Shown here piece after piece: positions 1-5,753 of a stretch of 5,753 bases of DNA. This stretch comes from Bacillota bacterium (GTDB taxonomy: Bacteria; Bacillota; Clostridia; Christensenellales; CAG-138), in the NCBI GenBank assembly GCA_023458355.1, contig JAEWZS010000116.1, forward strand, positions 1 through 5,753. The letters run 5' to 3'. Below the pieces are notes generated by a model. The model was not told the origin of the DNA and made no database searches. It was given only the letters and a program-made list of their open reading frames with translations. Each line of letters opens with the position of its first letter. The first letter of the stretch is position 1. Both the position numbers and the translations under genes were made by a program.

Positions 1-428
1 TGACCAAGCAGGAACTAAGGGAGGAATACAAGCTCACCGAGGGCAACCCGCAGACCAAGAGCCGCATCCGTCAGAAACAGCGGCAGATGAGCGGCGCACG
101 TATGATGAAGGCGGTTGCCGAGGCGGACGTAGTAATCACCAACCCCACGCATTACGCCATTGCGCTAAGCTACAAGGAGGGTGTTACCAAGGCGCCTCTC
201 GTCGTCGCCAAGGGGGCGGACTATCTCGCCAGAAAAATCAAGGAAAAGGCGAGGGAGCTTCGCATCGAGGTGGTGGAAAACAAGGAGCTTGCGCGCGGGC
301 TGTACTTTTTCTGCGACGTCGGGCAGGAAGTGCCCGAGGATATGTACCAGGCGGTTGCGGAGGTGCTCGCCTACGTTTACCGACTCAAAAACAACATCCG
401 GCACGGGCGTTCGGCCCGCGGCAGCTGA
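1..428 (+). CDS. flhB: FlhB C-terminal part, flagellar export switch protein (5' end outside window)
   Basis: FlhB is the membrane component of the flagellar type III export gate that switches export from rod/hook to filament substrates. Only the last 141 residues are present, read in the frame starting at base 3. No transmembrane segment is visible, so this is the cytoplasmic domain. The sequence shows the NPTH motif at 141-152 (followed by Tyr-Ala), where the family cleaves its own chain between Asn and Pro. About 94 residues follow the cleavage site. Upstream lies the basic helix typical of FlhB (KxRIRQKQRQM-like, about 60-90), and downstream the VAKGAD and ENKELAR stretches and the usual ending (PEDMYQAVAEVLAYVYRL). 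The ATG at 87 is internal and is not the start. The tail after YRLKNN is short and basic. Whether the missing half is a separate FlhB or a FliR-FlhB fusion, as in some clostridia, cannot be seen. An 87-bp gap separates it from flhA. Confidence 0.96.
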   Translation, partial: TKQELREEYKLTEGNPQTKSRIRQKQRQMSGARMMKAVAEADVVITNPTHYAIALSYKEGVTKAPLVVAKGADYLARKIKEKARELRIEVVENKELARGLYFFCDVGQEVPEDMYQAVAEVLAYVYRLKNNIRHGRSARGS

Positions 429-500
429 AACGGAAAACGGTTTTTTGAAGCGGGTGCAGCCGCGAGGGGTCAGGAGCGCAACTTTTAACAAAGCGAACGG

Positions 501-510
501 GAAGGGGGAA
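501..510 (+). promoter_or_regulatory. Ribosome binding site of flhA
   Basis: A purine-rich run, GAAGGGGGAA, ends five bases before the ATG at 516. It is the only strong Shine-Dalgarno-like sequence in the 87-bp gap between flhB and flhA, and it fixes the flhA start. The rest of the gap shows no clear promoter and no terminator with a proper stem. Confidence 0.75.
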
Positions 511-515
511 GAAGC

Positions 516-2570
516 ATGAAACTGAAGTCAACGGATATCATCGTAGCACTTGCAGTGCTTTTGATTGTGCTTCTCATCATCATTCCGCTTTCCCCGGGCG
601 TTTTGGACATGTTCCTCATCATCAACATTTCGCTGTCGCTCATCGTGCTTCTAACGGCGCTTTTTATTAAGGAAACGCTGGAGTTTTCCACGTTCCCCAC
701 GCTCCTTTTGCTGTTTACGCTGTTCCGTATCGCGCTCAACATCAACGCTACGCGTCTTATCATCGGCAACGGCGGCCAAGCGGGCGGCATCATCAGCGCG
801 TTCGGCGGCTTTGTGACCGGCTCCAACCAGGTGGTGGGCGTGGTGGTATTCGTCATCATCATCATCGTGCAGTTCATGATCATCACCAAGGGCTCCGAGC
901 GCGTGGCGGAGGTCGCGGCCAGGTTTGCGCTTGATGCCATGCCCGGCAAGCAGATGGCCATCGATGCCGATCTTAACACCGGTGCCATCACCGAGGAGCA
1001 GGCAAGGCAGCGCCGCATCGATGTGCAGCGCGAGTCTGACTTTTACGGCTCCATGGACGGTGCTTCGAAGTTTGTCAAGGGCGACGCTATCGTAGGAATT
1101 CTTATCGTTGTGGTCAACCTTGTGGGCGGTATTTTAGCGGGCGTACTGGGGCTTGCAGGAAATGTGATGACATTTGAGCAGGCCATAGACGTGTATTTCC
1201 GCGCAACCATCGGCAACGGCCTTGTCAACCAGATAAGCGCGCTTCTTGTTTCCACCGCATCGGGCATCATCGTTACGCGCTCGTCCAACAACGAAAGCTT
1301 CAGCGCCACGCTCACCACGCAGCTTTTCGGTAAGCCCTCGGTGCTGTTTGTCATCGGCGGTATGCTCGCCATGTTAAGCTTTGTGCCGGGTATGCCTACA
1401 CTCCCGCTTCTTATGTTCGCCTTGGGTCTTCCTATAGCGGGCTATTATACGCTCAACAGCCGCAAGAAGGCGGAGGCAATAGCTGCCGGAACGGCTACGG
1501 CGGCTGTAGCCGAGGAAAAGCGAAAGCCCGAAAGCGTCACCTCGCTCTTGCAGGTGGATCTTATTGAAATGGAATTCGGCTACGGCATCATATCGCTCGT
1601 GGACGCCTCGCAGGGTGGAGATTTGCTCGACCGCGTGGTCATGATACGTCGCCAGTGCGCGCTCGAGCTTGGCATCATCGTTCCCGTTGTACGCCTCAGG
1701 GATAACATCCAGCTTCCTACCAATGGCTACTCGGTCAAAATCAAGGGCATTGAGGTGGCGGGCGGCGAGGTGATACCGGATCATTTCATGGCGCTTCGTC
1801 CCGCAGACGCGGAGGAGGTCGACGATATCGACGGCATCGAAACAGCGGACCCCGCATTTGGGCTTCCCGCGCTTTGGGTGGCGGAGAGCGAGCGAGAAAA
1901 AGCGGAGCTTTACGGCTACACCACCATCGACGCACCTTCCGTGATTGCCACGCATCTTATGGAGGTCATTAAAAAGCATGCGCATGAGCTCATGGGCCGC
2001 CAGCAGGTGCAGGTGCTTATCGACAACCTCAAGGCGCAGCAGCCTGCGCTTGTGGAGGAAGTCGTACCCAAGCTCTTTTCCGTGGGCGAAGTGCAAAAGG
2101 TACTTGCAAACCTGTTGCGCGAGGGCATATCGATTCGCGATATAAGCTCCGTATTGGAAGTGTTGGGCGATTACGGCACCATCACGCGCGATCTTGATAT
2201 ACTCACCGAATATGTGCGACAGGGCCTTAAACGTGCCATCAGCCGCAAATTCGTACCGGACAACAAAGCGCGTGTCATTACGCTTGATGCAGCGCTCGAG
2301 CAGCTCATAGCCGATAACATCCGCCAGACGGATCACGGCTCGTACGTTGCACTCGAGCCCGTGCAGATACAAAAGATACTCTTCAACACCAAAAAGGCGG
2401 TGGAACGCTCGGTCGGCGGAGGCTCGTCGCCCGTCGTGCTCACGGCTCCTGCTGTCAGACGCTTTTTCAGACAGATTGTGGACCAAATGGATACCGACCT
2501 TGTGGTGCTTTCCTACAGCGAACTCGAACGGGATGTGGAGATTTTTTCAGACGGGGTGGTGGGCATTTAA
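516..2570 (+). CDS. flhA: FlhA, flagellar type III export gate protein
   Basis: FlhA is the largest export-gate protein. It forms a ring in the membrane under the flagellar basal body, and its cytoplasmic domain docks chaperone-substrate complexes. The 684-residue length matches the family. Residues about 8-315 hold roughly eight hydrophobic segments: two or three at 8-75, one near 105-126, two at about 190-255 and two at 273-315. The FHIPEP-family stretch FRIALNINATRLI lies just after the early segments. The conserved cytoplasmic loop is present, with RFALDAMPGKQMAIDADL at 136-153 and FYGSMDGASKFVKGD at 176-190, carrying the acidic and Lys residues linked to proton-driven export. A short Ala/Glu/Lys linker (about 320-340) leads to the cytoplasmic domain, which contains DPAFGLPALWV at 445-455. 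The ATG at 516 has a good ribosome binding site and places the first membrane segment correctly. The stop codon directly abuts flhF. No missing residues or breaks were seen. Confidence 0.98.
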   Translation: MKLKSTDIIVALAVLLIVLLIIIPLSPGVLDMFLIINISLSLIVLLTALFIKETLEFSTFPTLLLLFTLFRIALNINATRLIIGNGGQAGGIISAFGGFVTGSNQVVGVVVFVIIIIVQFMIITKGSERVAEVAARFALDAMPGKQMAIDADLNTGAITEEQARQRRIDVQRESDFYGSMDGASKFVKGDAIVGILIVVVNLVGGILAGVLGLAGNVMTFEQAIDVYFRATIGNGLVNQISALLVSTASGIIVTRSSNNESFSATLTTQLFGKPSVLFVIGGMLAMLSFVPGMPTLPLLMFALGLPIAGYYTLNSRKKAEAIAAGTATAAVAEEKRKPESVTSLLQVDLIEMEFGYGIISLVDASQGGDLLDRVVMIRRQCALELGIIVPVVRLRDNIQLPTNGYSVKIKGIEVAGGEVIPDHFMALRPADAEEVDDIDGIETADPAFGLPALWVAESEREKAELYGYTTIDAPSVIATHLMEVIKKHAHELMGRQQVQVLIDNLKAQQPALVEEVVPKLFSVGEVQKVLANLLREGISIRDISSVLEVLGDYGTITRDLDILTEYVRQGLKRAISRKFVPDNKARVITLDAALEQLIADNIRQTDHGSYVALEPVQIQKILFNTKKAVERSVGGGSSPVVLTAPAVRRFFRQIVDQMDTDLVVLSYSELERDVEIFSDGVVGI

Positions 2571-3956
2571 GTGTTCGTTAAAAGTTATATCGTTAAAGAT
2601 ATGTCCGAAGCCATGGAGAAAATACGGCGCGATCACGGGCCGGAGGCAATCATTTTATCCAACCGCGAGCTCAAGCAAAAGGGCATTGGGGGCTGGTTTA
2701 AAAAGCCGCTCATCGAAGTGATGGTTGCTTATGAAATGGTGAGTGAAAAACGCAGTTACCCTGAAAAGATCGCACAGCCTAAACCGGCAGCCATACCGGA
2801 GAGAAACGCACAGCCGGCCTTAACGGTAGTACCTTCATCGCGCGCTACTATAGAGCCTTCGTTTACACCCGCACAGTTTGATAAACTTGTTGCGAAGCAC
2901 GAAGAAAAGACGGAAAAAGACGATGCGGAGGAACGCAAGCAGTTCTACGATCGCTTAAATGAAATTAAAGTAGTCGCGTCGAACGCAGCTGCAAAAGCAA
3001 ATGCGTCGCCTCCTGCGTCAGTACCGGTGTCGGCACCGGTGTCAATGCCTGCATCCGTGCCTTCGCAGACAGTTACATCAGCATCAGCGTCAGCACCAGC
3101 ACCTGCGTCATTTATGGCTGTGCAGGCGCCGGTAATTGCACCTGCACCCGTCGTAAAAAAGCAGCCGCAAAAGCTCAACACCGAAGTCACGCGCATCTAT
3201 GAAACGCTCGTAGAAAATGATGTGCACTATAGCGTGGCACGAAAGATCGCACGCCGCACACAGGAGCTTTCTGCCCGCGCAGGTGAAGACCCGCTGCGCG
3301 TGGCACATAGCCTTATCGCGGAAATGTTTGGCGAGTGCGCAACCATTCGACTGAAGAAATACCGCATGAACGTAATTGCGCTTGTAGGGCCTACAGGCGT
3401 AGGCAAAACCACCACGCTCGTTAAGCTTGCAGGCCTTTTCAATATCGATCAGAACCTCAAGGTGGGGTTTGTCAACACGGATACCTACCGTGTAGCCGCG
3501 CAGGAGCAGATTAAGACCTACGCGGAGATCATGGATATACCCCTTCATACACTTTATTCGCCTGAGGAAATGGAGTGTGCGCTGAGTCAACTCGATGACC
3601 GTGATGTGGTGCTGATTGATACTGCGGGTAAGAGCATGGTCAATAAGGAATATGTCAAAGAGGTCGAGTCGTATATGAACCAGTCCAGCGCCGATGAGAT
3701 ACTCTTAACGGTTAGCGCTTCCATGGGGTTTAGCGCGTGTAAGGCGTTCTTGGATCAGTTCGCGTTTTTAAAGAACGCCAAACTTGTTGTGACCAAGCTT
3801 GACGAGATGGTTTCCTGGGGCAATGTGCTCAACATCGCATACCTCGCGCAAAGGCCTATCGCCTATGTGACTATGGGACAAAATGTCCCGTACGATATCG
3901 AGCGATTTGATGTAAAAAAGGCAGTAAATAACATACTGGAAAGCACAGGTATGTAA
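2571..3956 (+). CDS. flhF: FlhF, SRP-type GTPase controlling flagellar placement
   Basis: FlhF is the third SRP GTPase, beside Ffh and FtsY. It dimerises with GTP at the membrane and helps fix where flagella are built. The GTG start at 2571 immediately follows the flhA stop. It is preferred because the family's N-terminal pattern (VKDMSEAMEKIR..HGPEAIILSNREL) begins at once, while the ATG at 2601 would cut it; a GGTGG run sits just upstream. Domain order: a basic N-terminal region (about 1-60), a charged segment (about 104-133), an Ala/Pro/Ser/Val-rich low-complexity linker (about 145-195), the N domain (about 200-266) and the G domain (about 267-461). GTPase motifs: P-loop GPTGVGKTTT at 273-282, DTYR at 304-307 followed by AAQEQIKTYA, DTAGKS at 350-355, TKLDE at 408-412, and GQNVPYDI near the C-terminus. 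Two points are odd. The G3 motif has Lys where the family usually has Arg. The protein, 461 residues, is longer than many Firmicute FlhF proteins because of the linker. The stop overlaps the flhG start by one base. Confidence 0.96.
   Translation: MFVKSYIVKDMSEAMEKIRRDHGPEAIILSNRELKQKGIGGWFKKPLIEVMVAYEMVSEKRSYPEKIAQPKPAAIPERNAQPALTVVPSSRATIEPSFTPAQFDKLVAKHEEKTEKDDAEERKQFYDRLNEIKVVASNAAAKANASPPASVPVSAPVSMPASVPSQTVTSASASAPAPASFMAVQAPVIAPAPVVKKQPQKLNTEVTRIYETLVENDVHYSVARKIARRTQELSARAGEDPLRVAHSLIAEMFGECATIRLKKYRMNVIALVGPTGVGKTTTLVKLAGLFNIDQNLKVGFVNTDTYRVAAQEQIKTYAEIMDIPLHTLYSPEEMECALSQLDDRDVVLIDTAGKSMVNKEYVKEVESYMNQSSADEILLTVSASMGFSACKAFLDQFAFLKNAKLVVTKLDEMVSWGNVLNIAYLAQRPIAYVTMGQNVPYDIERFDVKKAVNNILESTGM
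3023..3043 (+). repeat. Short 12-bp-period repeat in the FlhF linker
   Basis: ACCGGTGTC occurs at 3023-3031 and again at 3035-3043, a 12-bp period. It lies in a wider degenerate GCATCAGC/GCACCTGC-like stretch running to about 3150. It codes for the Ala-Pro-Ser-Val linker of FlhF. This is a typical low-complexity coding repeat, likely prone to length change by slippage, and the reading frame is intact here. Confidence 0.6.
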
Positions 3957-4816
3957 TGGAGCAGGCGAAAAACCTCAGAAAACTGATGCAGCCTCCTAAG
4001 GATTCTCCCATTCGCGTCATCACTGTGACGAGTGCAAAGGGTGGGGTTGGTAAGTCCAGCGTTGCGGTCAACTTCGCTATCGCGCTTGCGCGGCGCAACA
4101 TGCGTCCGCTCATTGTGGATACCGATTTCGGCCTTGCTAACATCGACGTGATGCTGGGCGTGAAGCCCAAATACGATTTGTCAAACGTGATAAAAGACCG
4201 GGTTGATATACGCGACGCGGTTGTGAGCGGGCTTTATGGTGTGCAGTTCATATCGGGCGGCTCAGGTGTTGAGGAGCTTTTGAATCTCTCCGACCAAGAG
4301 TTGCAACGCATCATACGAAATCTTATGTGCCTTGACGATATTGCGGATTGCATCATTTTCGATACAGGTGCCGGCATATCGGAAAACATTCTTACGCTCA
4401 TCTGCGCAAGCCATGAAACGCTTCTTGTAACGACGCCGGAGCCTACCTCCTTTATGGATGCCTATGCGCTTGTGAAAATTGTCAGCAAACGCGACCTGAA
4501 GCCTTCCATGCAGCTTATCGTAAACCGTGCGGAGTCTGACAAGGAGGCCGAGGCTGCTTTGGAGGGATTCATACGCATTGCGCGAAAATATACAGGTGTA
4601 AGCGTAAGCCCGCTCGGCTACATATTGCGCGATGACAATATGGTGCGTGCCGTTAAGCTGCAATCGCCTTTGCTCGTCAGCTACCCCAACAGCAAGGCGG
4701 CTTATAACTTTGAAAACCTCGCCGCAAGTTTTCTCAAAAAACCTGTTGTGGAAGCACAGGGCATAAGCGGCTTCATCAAACGCCTATTCGGCAGATCGGG
4801 GGAGAATGAAGCATGA
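3956..4816 (+). CDS. flhG: FlhG (YlxH/FleN), MinD-type ATPase controlling flagellar number
   Basis: FlhG is a membrane-cycling MinD/ParA-type ATPase that stimulates the GTPase of FlhF and limits flagellar number or spacing. The first residues, EQAKNLRKL, match the family's FlhF-activating motif (DQAxxLR) with Glu for Asp, which supports the ATG at 3956. The deviant Walker A motif is SAKGGVGKSS at 26-35, with the signature Lys28 and the catalytic-site Lys33. A second ATP-site motif, DTDFGLANID, starts at residue 55, and Walker B is IIFDTGAGIS with Asp136. The C-terminus carries a likely amphipathic membrane-targeting helix, ISGFIKRLFG (about 270-279), as in MinD and FlhG. The 286-residue length fits the family. 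The start overlaps the flhF stop in TAATG with only a weak AGG at 3947-3949, so translation probably relies on coupling to flhF. The stop overlaps the next gene by four bases. Generic MinD is unlikely given the N-terminal motif and the flhF neighbour. Confidence 0.96.
   Translation: MEQAKNLRKLMQPPKDSPIRVITVTSAKGGVGKSSVAVNFAIALARRNMRPLIVDTDFGLANIDVMLGVKPKYDLSNVIKDRVDIRDAVVSGLYGVQFISGGSGVEELLNLSDQELQRIIRNLMCLDDIADCIIFDTGAGISENILTLICASHETLLVTTPEPTSFMDAYALVKIVSKRDLKPSMQLIVNRAESDKEAEAALEGFIRIARKYTGVSVSPLGYILRDDNMVRAVKLQSPLLVSYPNSKAAYNFENLAASFLKKPVVEAQGISGFIKRLFGRSGENEA
4798..4804 (+). promoter_or_regulatory. Ribosome binding site of the PilZ gene
   Basis: GGGGGAG lies within the end of flhG, eight bases before the ATG at 4813. 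It supports that start and the four-base ATGA overlap with the flhG stop. Confidence 0.7.
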
Positions 4817-5460
4817 AACTTTCGGATCTTATACGAGAGGGCGAAGTACTCGAACTGAAGGTCGGACGCATCGCAACAAAAACTATGGTTCGCGAAACAT
4901 TAGGCGAAAAACTTTTGATTGTGGATCAGCCCGAGTACAGGCTCCACCCGCTTATCATTGCGGCAGATGAACGCGTTAAACTTTCGGTGTTTCGCAACAA
5001 CGGTGTTTTTACATTAAACGCCATCGTAGAGGAAACGTTTACACGTGACCGCGCACCGCAGTGCCTTTTAAGAGTGACAGGCGAGATCGAGCGCGAGCAG
5101 AGGCGCTTCTTCTACCGCCTGCCCGTGAAGCTGAAAATAATGGTGCGCCAGAAAGGCAGAGAGTCAAGGCTCACCATGGGGTATCCCGCCGAGACAATTA
5201 ACTTGAGCGAGCGCGGCGTATGCTTTTCCTGCCGCGAAAGGCTTCCGCGCGGCAAACGCATAAGCGTACAGCTGGAGCTCGACGATATGGGTTTCATGGT
5301 ACTCTCAGCCGAAGTGTTACGGTGTGAACCTTTGGCAATAAAGGATGGCGCTTATGCGATAGGCGCACAGTTCACCGAGCTTTCGAGCGCAGAGTCCGCC
5401 TACATCCGCAAATTCATCATGAAGCGGCAGATGAAGCGGCCCGGGAACGAGGAAGACTGA
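4813..5460 (+). CDS. ycgR: PilZ-domain flagellar brake protein, YcgR/DgrA-like
   Basis: This is a predicted cyclic di-GMP receptor that would act at the flagellar motor to slow or stop swimming when the second messenger is high. The 215-residue length suits a two-domain protein: an N-terminal YcgR-type beta domain (about 1-94) and a C-terminal PilZ domain (about 96-212). The PilZ ligand motifs are complete. The Arg-rich switch is RRFFYR at 97-102, giving RxxxR at 98-102. The second motif is NLSERG at 130-135, matching [D/N]xSxxG. The ending, YAIGAQFTEL then a helix with YIRKFI, is the usual PilZ close. No membrane segment or signal peptide is seen, so it should be cytoplasmic. Position after flhG and before a sigma factor gene is common in clostridial motility operons and supports a motility role. 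The symbol is by family resemblance; DgrA/YpfA-type naming would fit equally well. Cyclic di-GMP binding is inferred from the motifs. Confidence 0.88.
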   Translation: MKLSDLIREGEVLELKVGRIATKTMVRETLGEKLLIVDQPEYRLHPLIIAADERVKLSVFRNNGVFTLNAIVEETFTRDRAPQCLLRVTGEIEREQRRFFYRLPVKLKIMVRQKGRESRLTMGYPAETINLSERGVCFSCRERLPRGKRISVQLELDDMGFMVLSAEVLRCEPLAIKDGAYAIGAQFTELSSAESAYIRKFIMKRQMKRPGNEED

Positions 5461-5473
5461 TTTAGATGCAAAC

Positions 5474-5484
5474 CTCCCCTTACC
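5474..5484 (+). repeat. Direct repeat, copy 1 (CTCCCCTTACC)
   Basis: This 11-bp sequence recurs exactly at 5643-5653, 169 bp downstream, so the two copies bracket the inverted arms. In this copy the last seven bases form the left arm of the hairpin at 5478-5495. Confidence 0.8.
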
Positions 5485-5495
5485 GTAAGGTAAGG
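5478..5495 (+). repeat. Small perfect hairpin
   Basis: CCTTACC, loop GTAA, GGTAAGG: seven perfect pairs with a four-base loop, 18 bases after the PilZ gene stop. The stem could grow outward past a C-A mismatch by two further pairs. No T-run follows, so it does not look like an ordinary intrinsic terminator, but it might protect the 3' end of the upstream message. Confidence 0.7.
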
Positions 5496-5521
5496 AGAAT
5501 CGAACCCTCTAAACTCTGTGA

Positions 5522-5629
5522 CCTAAAAACTGCCGGTTTGGATGTAGGTTGCGAAAGAGGAGGGAGCCATAGGGGGTCCTACGGCGACTGACGATGACAA
5601 AGATGTGCGCCAAACAGGCAGTTTTAAGG
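5522..5629 (+). repeat. Long imperfect inverted repeat with internal 68-base loop
   Basis: Bases 5522-5541 pair with 5610-5629 at 18 of 20 positions, the exceptions being A5525/A5626 and G5535/A5616. The core of the arms is AAAACTGCC against GGCAGTTTT and GTTTGG against CCAAAC. Inside the loop, GTAGG (5544-5548) can pair with CCTAC (5578-5582). The match is direct from the sequence. Whether it folds as RNA or marks the ends of a small mobile repeat is not known. No target-site duplication touches the outer ends. Confidence 0.8.
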
Positions 5630-5642
5630 CGCAAGAGTTCAA

Positions 5643-5653
5643 CTCCCCTTACC
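5643..5653 (+). repeat. Direct repeat, copy 2 (CTCCCCTTACC)
   Basis: Exact second copy of the 11-bp sequence at 5474-5484. Unlike copy 1 it is not followed by a GGTAAGG arm. Its CTCC part can instead pair with the G-run of the downstream ribosome binding site. Confidence 0.8.
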
Positions 5654-5660
5654 TTAGATC

Positions 5661-5666
5661 GGGGGT
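5661..5666 (+). promoter_or_regulatory. Ribosome binding site of the sigma factor gene, possibly masked
   Basis: GGGGGT sits six to seven bases before the ATG at 5672 and decides that start. Bases 5642-5647 (ACTCCC) can pair with 5661-5666, giving six pairs including one T-G, with a 13-base loop. That pairing would cover the Shine-Dalgarno sequence in the RNA. The masking role is inference. Confidence 0.55.
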
Positions 5667-5671
5667 GCAGT

Positions 5672-5753
5672 ATGGCTGAGGTTAACAGCGGCGCAGCAGA
5701 AAAATTATGGGAGAGTTATAAGCGCGACAGCTCGCTTGAAAACAAGAATGAGC
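5672..5753 (+). CDS. fliA: Probable flagellar sigma factor FliA/SigD/WhiG, N-terminal fragment (runs off window)
   Basis: Only 27 codons and one extra base are present. After the start, the stretch AEKLWESYKRDSSLENKNE resembles the opening of sigma-28-type factors, where LWxxYK is followed by a helix leading into 'RxxLxxxYxPLV'. That next part lies outside the window, so no sigma region 2 or 4 can be checked. A sigma factor of this class normally directs RNA polymerase to late flagellar, motor and chemotaxis promoters and is held by the anti-sigma factor FlgM. Its position after flhF-flhG-PilZ is where clostridia commonly keep it, and this weighs as much as the sequence match. It is separated from the operon by the 211-bp structured gap. 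Another protein starting with a similar helix is possible. Confidence 0.72.
   Translation, partial: MAEVNSGAAEKLWESYKRDSSLENKNE

Larger units (their letters stand above)
5461..5671 (+). other. Structured non-coding gap before the sigma factor gene
   Basis: These 211 bases hold no convincing coding region, sigma-A promoter, sigma-28 promoter or T-tailed terminator. They do hold several complementary segments: a hairpin at 5478-5495, long inverted arms at 5522-5541 and 5610-5629, an alternative hairpin at 5606-5633, and an 11-bp direct repeat near each end. In the tightly packed operon upstream the genes touch or overlap, so this gap stands out. It could be an inserted dispersed repeat or a transcribed leader that affects the sigma gene. 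I recognise no known riboswitch: the cyclic di-GMP-I core pattern was looked for and not found. Confidence 0.6.

Noticed and set aside
404..418. Hairpin CGGGC-loop-GCCCG at the end of flhB as a terminator
   Set aside because: Five pairs inside the coding region with no T-run directly after. The T-run at about 442-447 is not adjacent to a stable stem.
181..519. Open frame on the plus strand overlapping the flhB end and the gap to flhA
   Set aside because: It is out of frame with flhB, Arg/Ser-rich in the way of shadow frames, and ends over the flhA start. The NPTH-containing frame is clearly the real one.
1374..2486. Long open frame (370 codons) on the minus strand inside flhA
   Set aside because: It is antisense to a clear, family-matching FlhA. 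The protein looks like no known family, and its openness follows from the codon pattern of the gene on the other strand.
5509..5540. Sigma-28-like promoter (TAAA then GCCG) before the sigma gene
   Set aside because: TAAA at 5509-5512 and GCCG at 5532-5535 are 19 bases apart rather than about 15, and the second element continues GCCGGTTT instead of GCCGATAA.
5466..5591. 41-codon open frame from ATG at 5466 in the gap before the sigma gene
   Set aside because: It runs across the hairpin and the inverted repeat arm, has only a distant GAGGAAG upstream, and the peptide shows no recognisable feature. Its sequence is better explained by the structured DNA. Conservation of the frame in relatives would reopen this.
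5544..5600. Cyclic di-GMP riboswitch, suggested by GCGAAAGAG and the nearby PilZ gene
   Set aside because: The characteristic CACGCACAGGGCAAACC start and the paired second stem with its tetraloop-receptor pattern are absent. The resemblance is limited to a few bases.

Overview
The window is a run of late flagellar genes, all on the + strand: the 3' end of flhB, complete flhA, flhF, flhG and a PilZ-domain (YcgR/DgrA-like) gene, then a 211-bp non-coding stretch and the first 27 codons of what looks like the motility sigma factor gene (fliA/sigD). The order flhB-flhA-flhF-flhG-PilZ-sigma is typical of the large motility operon of Firmicutes, and clostridia in particular often place a PilZ gene between flhG and the sigma gene. 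Base composition looks moderate, a little above half G+C by eye, which suggests a mid-GC clostridial lineage. The species cannot be named from this window.

Layout. 1-428 encodes the cytoplasmic, self-cleaving end of FlhB. 429-515 is a short gap holding the flhA ribosome binding site. 516-2570 is flhA. flhF begins on a GTG directly after the flhA stop, flhG overlaps flhF by one base, and the PilZ gene overlaps flhG by four bases, so 516-5460 reads as one translationally coupled block. 5461-5671 holds no convincing gene or promoter but is rich in inverted and direct repeats. The sigma gene starts at 5672 and leaves the window.

How they work together. FlhB and FlhA are the export-gate proteins of the flagellar type III secretion system. 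FlhB switches substrate class after cleaving itself at its NPTH site. FlhF (an SRP-type GTPase) and FlhG (a MinD-type ATPase that stimulates FlhF) set the place and number of flagella. The PilZ protein is expected to bind cyclic di-GMP and slow or block motility. The sigma factor would drive late flagellar and chemotaxis genes.

The genes themselves are ordinary members of known families. I found no new protein system. The part least explained is the structured gap before the sigma gene. It has 20-nt inverted arms with 18 complementary positions, a competing GC hairpin, an 11-bp direct repeat near its two ends, and a possible hairpin over the sigma gene's ribosome binding site. It could be a dispersed repeat insertion, an RNA regulatory leader, or both.
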